NCBI GenBank assembly: GCA_937959145.1
Contig: CALGMC010000225.1
Location: 1 to 10,775 of the forward strand
Reading direction: 5' to 3'
Length of the DNA stretch: 10,775 nucleotides
DNA from: an uncultured Chlorobiales bacterium
GTDB lineage: Bacteria > Bacteroidota > Chlorobiia > Chlorobiales > Thermochlorobacteraceae
The first letter of the stretch is position 1. Every line of letters starts with the position of its first letter. Positions 6,974-10,775 of the stretch are shown in pieces. A program made the position numbers and the translations under genes. Below the pieces are notes generated by a model, which did not search any database, was not told the DNA's origin, and saw nothing but the letters and a program-made list of their open reading frames with translations.

Positions 6974-7210
6974 TTACGCCTTCTGCGAATCGGCTTGTGC
7001 GTTTTCTGCCAAAAGGTAGGCGACGCGCACAAGGTCGGTGTGCAGTTGTTGCAGTGCGGTTCGAATTTGAAGCATATCAATGCGAATTTCCTGCAAGTCG
7101 CGTTTGACATCGCCAAGCGTTTCGGCGGTTTGGTGTGCTTTTTCAAACGAGCGGCTCTGCAAGTCGGCTAAAATGCCGAAGGCATCGAGCAATTTTTCTT
7201 CGGGTTGCAT
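6974..7210 (-). CDS. Small coiled-coil protein, paralogue of its upstream neighbour
   Basis: Unrecognised 78-residue soluble protein. Residues 32-67 form an uninterrupted heptad pattern with hydrophobic residues at every a/d position: Leu32, Val35, Leu39, Ile42, Met46, Ile49, Leu53, Leu56, Leu60, Val63 and Leu67. This predicts a dimeric or oligomeric coiled coil. An ungapped alignment to the 95-residue neighbour shows 25 identities over the first 67 residues, including KLLD near the start and QQLH-DL. The gene begins 24 bases after its paralogue's stop and ends 97 bases before the PATAN-REC gene. Conservation between the copies and the normal amino-acid make-up argue that it is translated. 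It may be an accessory of the chemosensory array; that is based only on position. No Shine-Dalgarno is visible. Confidence 0.75.
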   Translation of the reverse strand: MQPEEKLLDAFGILADLQSRSFEKAHQTAETLGDVKRDLQEIRIDMLQIRTALQQLHTDLVRVAYLLAENAQADSQKA

Positions 7211-7216
7211 ATCGTT

Positions 7217-7240
7217 GCGCGATTAAGTGCGTGATTAAGA
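7217..7240. repeat. 12-base tandem duplication containing a duplicated in-frame stop codon
   Basis: Units at 7217-7228 and 7229-7240 match at 10 of 12 bases. Because the period is a multiple of three, the stop codon of the 95-residue coiled-coil gene is repeated in frame on the minus strand: TAA-TCA-CGC-ACT-TAA. This gives a tandem double stop. The repeat fills most of the 24-base space between the two paralogous genes. Confidence 0.75.
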
Positions 7241-7522
7241 GTTTTCGGATTCTTTAAGTTTTTCGAATTCGTCGCCGAAAATCGACATAGCAAAATCCAT
7301 TCGGTCTGCTTTCGGCGTCGTAAGAATCATACAAATTTTAGACAAATCGTTATGCAGTTGTTGAAACTCTGCACGCAGTTGCAGTAAGTCCGTCCGTAAC
7401 TCTTGAATTTCGGATTGAACTTGCATCAGTTCGGTGTTTGCGGCGTCCTGCTCCGTCACGCTTTTGTTTTGAACGTCGGCGTGGACTGAAAGCAAATCTA
7501 AAAGCTTATCGATGCGCTCCAT
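7235..7522 (-). CDS. Small coiled-coil protein with acidic C-terminal tail, paralogue of the downstream gene
   Basis: Unrecognised 95-residue soluble protein. As in its 78-residue neighbour, residues 32-67 show a perfect a/d heptad register: Leu32, Val35, Ile39, Leu42, Leu46, Leu49, Phe53, Leu56, Leu60, Ile63 and Leu67. The two align without gaps and are 37% identical over 67 residues, so they arose by tandem duplication. This copy has an extra tail of about 20 residues (DFAMSIFGDEFEKLKESENS) that the other lacks; the tail may give a distinct partner. It starts 18 bases after the stop of the PLP-enzyme gene, so it may be co-transcribed with that gene. Heterodimer formation between the paralogues is plausible but untested. 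No Shine-Dalgarno is visible. Confidence 0.78.
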   Translation of the reverse strand: MERIDKLLDLLSVHADVQNKSVTEQDAANTELMQVQSEIQELRTDLLQLRAEFQQLHNDLSKICMILTTPKADRMDFAMSIFGDEFEKLKESENS

Positions 7523-7540
7523 ATAAGGTCGGTGTTGAAT

Positions 7541-8752
7541 TTAAGAAGCAACGGCAGTTTGCACGGCTGAAAGAGCCTGTTCTAATTCGTTGATTAAATC
7601 AGATTTATCTTCAATGCCGACCGAAAGGCGAATCAAGCCTTCGGTCAAGCCTAATTGCAAACGTCGCTCAATCGGCACTGCCACATGCGTCATTTCCCAA
7701 GGATAACAGACCAAACTTTCCACTGCGCCCAGACTTTCAGCAAAGGTAAAAATGTTCAATTCCTTGATGAAGGCTTCCACTTCGGCGCGTCCGCCTAAAT
7801 CTAAACTCACAATGCCGCCAAAGCCGTTTGGCATTTGTCGTTTGGCTAAATCGTGAGAGGGGTGCGTCGGTAATCCGGGATAATAAACTTTTTTAACTGC
7901 CTCGTGTTGCTGAAGAAATTGTGCAATCGCAAGCGCATTTTCGCAGTGGCGTTCCATTCGCAGCGAGAGCGTTTTTACCGAGCGCATCAGTAGCCAACAA
8001 TCAAACGGCGACGGCACTGCCCCAACGGCTTTTTGGTTGAACGCGAACTTTTCATAAAGCAACGCATTGCTCGTCATGAGTGCGCCGCCCAAGATGTCGC
8101 TGTGTCCGCCTAAGTATTTCGTCGAACTATGCAAGACCACGTCAGCACCGAGTTCGAGCGGTCGCTGTAAGTAAGGCGTGGCGAAGGTGTTATCGACAGC
8201 GACGAGAAGATTACGTGCTTTTGCAAGTTTGCAGATGGCACGAATGTCGGAAAGGCGAAGCATCGGGTTCGTTGGCGATTCCAAGTAAATGAGTTTTGTT
8301 TTCGGCGTAATCGCACGTTCGACTGCGTTGAGGTTTGCTGTATCAATGTATGAAAACGTGATGCCATATTTCGCCAAGACTTGGTTGAAGTATCGCACCG
8401 TGCCGCCGTAGAGGTCGTCGCCTGCGATGATATGGTCGCCGGGTTCAAAGAGGCTCATCAAGCCTGCCAGCGCGGCAAGTCCCGAAGCAAACGCATTTGC
8501 GAATTGCGCGTTTTCTAATCCTGCTAAAACTTGTTCTAATTGTGCGCGTGTGGGATTTTGAGCGCGAGCGTATTCAAATCCGCCACGCGGTTGATTGATG
8601 CCGTCTTGCTTGTAGGTGGTCGCAAGCGAGAGCGTCGGCACAACGGCACCCGTCTCTGCGTCGGCATCTTGCGCGTGGTGAACAACTTTGGTTGTAAACC
8701 CAAAAGATGATTTCGGTGATGGCTTGCCGGCGTTCATATCTGGACTAACCAT
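7541..8752 (-). CDS. Cystathionine gamma-synthase/gamma-lyase family PLP enzyme
   Basis: Fold-type I PLP enzyme of the Cys/Met metabolism family, 403 residues, cytosolic and usually a tetramer. It acts in transsulfuration or sulfur amino acid breakdown. The PLP lysine is Lys212 in HSSTKYLGGHSD. Asp187 (VDNTF) contacts the pyridine nitrogen. Tyr61 and Arg69 in EYARAQNPTR bind the cofactor phosphate of the partner subunit. Tyr115 (DDLYGGT) stacks on the ring. Arg375 (IRLSVGIED) binds substrate carboxylate. The SLGAVESL motif (340-347) resembles gamma-synthases and gamma-lyases; I cannot separate these, or exclude homocysteine- or methionine-acting relatives, from sequence alone. Met6 (base 8737) is an alternative start, favoured if the promoter at 8761-8790 is right, because it would leave a short leader. 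The next gene follows after 18 bases. Confidence 0.93.
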   Translation of the reverse strand: MVSPDMNAGKPSPKSSFGFTTKVVHHAQDADAETGAVVPTLSLATTYKQDGINQPRGGFEYARAQNPTRAQLEQVLAGLENAQFANAFASGLAALAGLMSLFEPGDHIIAGDDLYGGTVRYFNQVLAKYGITFSYIDTANLNAVERAITPKTKLIYLESPTNPMLRLSDIRAICKLAKARNLLVAVDNTFATPYLQRPLELGADVVLHSSTKYLGGHSDILGGALMTSNALLYEKFAFNQKAVGAVPSPFDCWLLMRSVKTLSLRMERHCENALAIAQFLQQHEAVKKVYYPGLPTHPSHDLAKRQMPNGFGGIVSLDLGGRAEVEAFIKELNIFTFAESLGAVESLVCYPWEMTHVAVPIERRLQLGLTEGLIRLSVGIEDKSDLINELEQALSAVQTAVAS

Positions 8753-8760
8753 AATGATGT

Positions 8761-8790
8761 TGAAAGTATTGAAGCGGAAAAGCGTGCAAA
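8761..8790 (-). promoter_or_regulatory. Candidate promoter of the PLP-enzyme gene
   Basis: The minus strand reads TTTG (8787-8790), 18 bases, then TACTTTCA (8761-8768), close to the Bacteroidota pattern TTTG-N19-TAnnTTTG. Transcription would begin near 8755, almost at the first ATG. That favours either a leaderless message or use of the internal ATG at 8737. The TTTG lies in a T-run, so a chance match is possible. Confidence 0.35.
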
Positions 8791-8807
8791 AAAAGCTCGA
8801 AACGCAT

Positions 8808-8868
8808 CTGTAAGATATTGATTTTTAGCATCAATTTCACCGCTGTAAGATGATAAAACCGTTAAGAT
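8808..8868. promoter_or_regulatory. Repeats upstream of the PLP-enzyme gene (possible operator)
   Basis: CTGTAAGAT occurs exactly at 8808-8816 and 8843-8851, and its core TAAGAT a third time at 8863-8868. Between the first two copies lies the inverted repeat ATTGAT (8817-8822), 7 bases, ATCAAT (8830-8835). Such a cluster upstream of a sulfur amino acid gene could bind a regulator. No known methionine or cysteine operator or SAM riboswitch pattern was recognised. Confidence 0.3.
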
Positions 8869-8922
8869 TGTTGAACCCTTTGCCAAGCATAAAATTTCTT
8901 TGTGCTTTTTCTTTTGGAAGCG

Positions 8923-8952
8923 TTTGTTTTTTTCAAAGTTTTTTTAACTTCA
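8923..8952 (+). promoter_or_regulatory. Candidate plus-strand promoter of the possible small RNA
   Basis: TTTG (8923-8926), 18 bases, then TAACTTCA (8945-8952) fits the Bacteroidota-type promoter pattern in the -33 box, spacing and most of the -7 box. Transcription would start near 8957-8960, which is where the first base-paired segment of the candidate RNA begins. The region is T-rich, which raises the chance of a random match. Confidence 0.4.
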
Positions 8953-8956
8953 AATA

Positions 8957-9118
8957 CAGTGCCGCTCATTAAAGCTCGTTATGGGCGCATTTTGCAGGGC
9001 GCGGCAACTATGACAACAGGAAGCCAAAGAACGCTTTCCCATGCTTGAAGCAGTGCTACATTTTCAAGCAAGTCTGTTCATTAAGCCTCAGTGTTCGTTG
9101 TGAATGTTGGGGCTTTTA
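8957..9118 (+). ncRNA. Candidate structured small RNA with intrinsic terminator
   Basis: About 160 bases on the plus strand with successive foldable elements. TGCCGC (8960-8965) pairs with GCGGCA (9001-9006), enclosing GCTC/GGGC (8974-8977 with 8983-8986). GGAAGC (9019-9024) pairs with GCTTTCC (9033-9039) with one bulge. TGCTTGAA (9042-9049) pairs perfectly with TTCAAGCA (9063-9070) around 13 bases. A 14-pair terminator-like hairpin (9083-9115) closes it. A candidate promoter lies just upstream. I do not recognise the family; signature bases of SRP RNA, RNase P RNA, tmRNA or a tRNA were not found. It is antisense to neither neighbour. The alternative is a 5'/3' regulatory relic. Confidence 0.4.
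9083..9118 (+). terminator. Plus-strand terminator hairpin in the gap between the oxidoreductase and PLP-enzyme genes
   Basis: Bases 9083-9096 pair with 9102-9115 over 14 uninterrupted pairs, closing a 5-base loop GTTGT, followed by TTA. Four of the pairs are G-U wobbles in plus-strand RNA and would be A-C mismatches in minus-strand RNA, so the structure favours a plus-strand transcript. No plus-strand gene precedes it, which supports an unannotated RNA. Confidence 0.55.
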
Positions 9119-9161
9119 TATCAGTAAGCCGTCCCGAGTTTCGTTTCACTTCTTCTCAGGC

Positions 9162-9185
9162 CAAATCAAGTTGTCAAATCAAGTT
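9162..9185. repeat. 11-base tandem repeat across the oxidoreductase stop codon
   Basis: CAAATCAAGTT occurs exactly at 9162-9172 and 9175-9185, period 13. The second copy includes the minus-strand TGA stop (9179-9181) of the quinone oxidoreductase gene. It resembles the duplications at the ends of the amidase and 95-residue coiled-coil genes. Confidence 0.8.
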
Positions 9186-10141
9186 CGCAATACAATTTTG
9201 CCATAACTTTCTCGCGATGTGAGCAAGCGGTGCGCCTCTTCGGCGTCTTCCAACCGCAAGCAGTGTCCGATTTCAATTTTCAATTCGCCCGATTCCAATC
9301 GGTCTAAAATCCATCGATAGGTGGCGTGGTAAAGTTCAGGATTTGCCGTAATGGCGCGCATAGAAAAGCCTATGAGTTGGTGCGACGAATAAACAAGTTG
9401 ATACGGATTCAGATGAGGAATCTCGCCTGCGGTGTTGCCAAAAAGCACGACTCTGCCGCGCAAGCTGAGCATCTCGAAGTTATGTGGAAAGAACGCGCCG
9501 CCATTGCCATCAAAAATCGCTTGAACGCCCTCGCCTTTGGTGAGCGACATAACGCGCTCGACAATCGGCTCGGAATAGTTCAGCGTGAAGGTTGCGCCAA
9601 GTTTTTTGACCCGTTCAAGTTTTCGCTCGCTACTGGAAAGTGCAATCACGGTTGCGCCTTGCATCGCACAAAGTTGAACCAGCATCGTGCCAACACCGCC
9701 TGCTGCGGCATGAATCAAAACCGTTTCGCCACGCTCAACATGCGCAACGGTATGGACTAAGTGATACGCCGTTTGCGCAATCACAGGAAACGCCGCGCCT
9801 TGTTCAAAAGAGAGATACACAGGCAAACGAAACGCGGCGTATTCAGGCACCACCATAAACTCGGCATAGCCGCCGCCCCAATGCCATACCGCAAAAACTT
9901 TTTCGCCAACCGCAAAGCGATGCGCATCACGACCTTTGCGCATGACAACGCCCGAAACCTCGCACCCCATTTCAGGATTTTTGCGCGTCTTATCTGAAAA
10001 ATATCCGAAGCGAATTTTAACGTCCGCGTAATTGACGCCAATCGCCATGACTTTAATCTCAATTTCATCGTCGCGAAGTTCGGGGCACGGCGTGTCAGCG
10101 AGAATCAACTTGCCGTCGTCAGTCGGCAGAATTTTTTTCAT
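9179..10141 (-). CDS. Zinc-independent quinone oxidoreductase-like MDR protein (NADPH-dependent)
   Basis: Medium-chain dehydrogenase/reductase of 320 residues, the usual length for the QOR branch; cytosolic. The GroES-like N-terminal half (about 1-120) includes VNYADVKIR (36-44), typical of QOR, and EMGCEVSGVV (57-66). The Rossmann half has HAAAGGVGTMLVQL (144-157), whose AAxGGVG is the nucleotide-binding motif. Ser170-Ser171 and Arg173/Lys174 after the second strand suggest NADPH preference. The catalytic and structural zinc ligands of alcohol dehydrogenases are absent. It probably reduces quinones or other enones; the natural substrate is unknown. The start is 9 bases after the stop of the peroxiredoxin gene, so the two are probably one operon linked to oxidative stress. 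No Shine-Dalgarno is visible. Confidence 0.92.
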   Translation of the reverse strand: MKKILPTDDGKLILADTPCPELRDDEIEIKVMAIGVNYADVKIRFGYFSDKTRKNPEMGCEVSGVVMRKGRDAHRFAVGEKVFAVWHWGGGYAEFMVVPEYAAFRLPVYLSFEQGAAFPVIAQTAYHLVHTVAHVERGETVLIHAAAGGVGTMLVQLCAMQGATVIALSSSERKLERVKKLGATFTLNYSEPIVERVMSLTKGEGVQAIFDGNGGAFFPHNFEMLSLRGRVVLFGNTAGEIPHLNPYQLVYSSHQLIGFSMRAITANPELYHATYRWILDRLESGELKIEIGHCLRLEDAEEAHRLLTSRESYGKIVLRT

Positions 10142-10150
10142 GGTGATGGC

Positions 10151-10654
10151 TCAAAGAGTTTTAGCAATCGCAAGCACTTCTGCCGCGTGCGCTTCGGGAT
10201 TGACCTCTTTGAAAATGCGTTTGATTTTGCCCTCACGGTCAATCAAAAACGTGATGCGACTTGAAAAGCCTAAGCCACTCAGCACGCCGTAAGATGTTGA
10301 AACTTTCTTATCGGTATCGGAAAGCAACGTGAAATTGAGTTGATGCTCTGACTTAAATTTTTGATGCGATTGAACATCATCGACGCTCACGCCGAGCACC
10401 TCAATGCCTGCACGTTGAAAGTCAGAAAACGCATCGCGAAATGCGCATGCTTCTTTGGTGCAACCAGGCGTAAAATCTTTTGGGTAAAAGTAAAGCACAA
10501 CGGGCTTTCCTTTGAACGCAGAAAGCGAAATAGGCGTGCCACTATCGGAAAGCAAAGTAAAATCGGGTGCGAGGTCGCCCTCTTTGAGCAAGAGTTCTGA
10601 CTTCGAACAGCCAACAAGAAGCGTTAAAAGCAACAGGAAAAATGTGTTTTTCAT
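10151..10654 (-). CDS. bcp: Lipoprotein thioredoxin-dependent peroxiredoxin, Bcp/PrxQ family
   Basis: Peroxidase that reduces hydrogen peroxide and organic hydroperoxides using thioredoxin. The chosen start gives 167 residues beginning MKNTFFLLLL, with lipobox Leu13-Val14-Gly15-Cys16: a lipoprotein signal, so the mature enzyme is predicted to be membrane-anchored outside the cytoplasm. The open frame extends upstream to an ATG at 10729, but the signal peptide would then be internal, so the inner ATG is preferred. The Prx domain spans about 24-165: peroxidatic Cys65 in DFTPGCTKEAC, putative resolving Cys70 five residues later as in PrxQ, Thr62 and Arg133 (SSRITFLID) completing the active site. 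Bcp proteins are usually cytosolic, so the lipidation signal is notable. The quinone oxidoreductase gene follows after 9 bases. Confidence 0.92.
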   Translation of the reverse strand: MKNTFFLLLLTLLVGCSKSELLLKEGDLAPDFTLLSDSGTPISLSAFKGKPVVLYFYPKDFTPGCTKEACAFRDAFSDFQRAGIEVLGVSVDDVQSHQKFKSEHQLNFTLLSDTDKKVSTSYGVLSGLGFSSRITFLIDREGKIKRIFKEVNPEAHAAEVLAIAKTL

Positions 10655-10681
10655 CGTTGAAAGTGGATTGAATTTGAACGG

Positions 10682-10689
10682 CGAAGTTA
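10682..10689 (-). promoter_or_regulatory. Possible -7 promoter box of the bcp-oxidoreductase unit
   Basis: The minus strand reads TAACTTCG, 7 of 8 bases of the Bacteroidota -7 pattern TAnnTTTG, 27 bases before the chosen bcp ATG. No TTTG is found at the expected distance upstream, so the call is weak. If right, it supports the inner start codon, because the outer one (10729) would lie upstream of the transcription start. Confidence 0.25.
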
Positions 10690-10775
10690 CGGAATTTTGA
10701 TAACAGAACACGGATTCAGGGAGCGGCACAAACGCATGGCGTGCAGTTGCTCAACGCACGCGGCATTTTGTTTAT

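Larger units (their letters stand above)
8753..9178. other. 426-base intergenic region with promoters, repeats and a candidate small RNA
   Basis: No credible protein gene was found here; the plus-strand ATGs at 8981 and 9010 give only 10 and 12 codons. The left part (8753-8870) is upstream of the PLP-enzyme gene and holds a candidate promoter, a short inverted repeat and three TAAGAT repeats. The middle (8890-8945) is T-rich. The right part (8957-9118) carries consecutive hairpins on the plus strand. The last 60 bases follow the oxidoreductase stop and contain an 11-base repeat. Confidence 0.7.

Noticed and set aside
8110..8448. Minus-strand open frame of 112 codons
   Set aside because: It overlaps the PLP-enzyme gene in another frame on the same strand, across conserved catalytic regions, so it is a shadow.
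8753..8900. SAM-type riboswitch upstream of the sulfur amino acid gene
   Set aside because: No SAM-I-like leader pattern or extended helix set was found on the minus strand, and the candidate transcription start is almost at the ATG.
9083..9115. Terminator for the minus-strand oxidoreductase gene
   Set aside because: On the minus strand four of the 14 pairs become A-C mismatches and no T-rich tract follows the stem, so it was assigned to the plus strand only.
8950..9120. Known housekeeping RNA (SRP RNA, RNase P RNA, tmRNA or tRNA)
   Set aside because: The signature sequences of these RNAs were not seen, so only an unclassified candidate RNA is reported.
9326..9760. Plus-strand open frame of 144 codons
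   Set aside because: It is antisense to the quinone oxidoreductase gene, which has clear family motifs throughout. The translation is rich in His, Arg and Cys, as expected for a shadow frame.
10655..10729. Upstream start for the peroxiredoxin gene at 10729
   Set aside because: It would bury a complete lipoprotein signal peptide 25 residues inside the protein, and the added residues resemble no known peroxiredoxin N-terminus.
1..10775. CRISPR array, insertion sequence, integrase, phage or attachment site
   Set aside because: No regular repeat-spacer array, transposase or integrase reading frame, or paired terminal inverted repeats were found. The only repeats are short local tandem duplications.

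Overview
The window fits a member of the Bacteroidota/Chlorobiota supergroup, perhaps a Chloroherpeton-like or Thermochlorobacter-like member of Chlorobiota. The support is indirect. None of the nine complete genes has a recognisable Shine-Dalgarno sequence before its start. Three of the four candidate promoters fit the Bacteroidota pattern TTTG-N18/19-TAnnTT, and the fourth has only the -7 box. Base composition looks moderate. The genus is an inference.

Layout. (1) 2-985, plus strand: the 3' part of a zinc-dependent cell-wall amidase, cut by the left edge. (2) 1029-6876, minus strand: a chemosensory cluster. In transcription order it encodes a PatA/PixG-like PATAN(DUF4388)-REC protein, a stand-alone CheY-type receiver, a CheW-type adaptor, an unrecognised 517-residue TPR-like protein, and a methyl-accepting protein whose periplasmic sensor carries a CXXCH haem site. 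(3) 6974-7522, minus strand: two tandem paralogous small coiled-coil proteins just upstream of the cluster. (4) 7541-8752, minus strand: a PLP enzyme of the cystathionine gamma-synthase/lyase family. (5) 8753-9178: a 426-base gap with candidate promoter elements and, on the plus strand, a possible structured small RNA ending in a terminator-like hairpin. (6) 9179-10654, minus strand: a probable two-gene unit for a lipoprotein peroxiredoxin of the Bcp type and a zinc-free quinone oxidoreductase.

How the genes work together. The order PATAN-REC, CheY, CheW, MCP matches the G-H-I-J order of cyanobacterial pix/pil operons and of type IV pilus chemosensory systems. Such systems steer twitching or gliding motility or set second-messenger levels. 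Here the order is interrupted by one unknown gene. No CheA-like kinase, CheB or CheR is present, so the kinase must be encoded elsewhere. The receptor's haem-type sensor suggests a redox or gas input. The two small coiled-coil proteins lie in the same direction and may belong to this system, but a good promoter between them and the PATAN-REC gene may separate the units.

The strongest candidates for something undescribed are the unknown gene inside the pix/pil-like cluster, the paired perfect-heptad proteins beside it, and the possible small RNA at about 8957-9118. Short tandem duplications at three gene ends are a further oddity.
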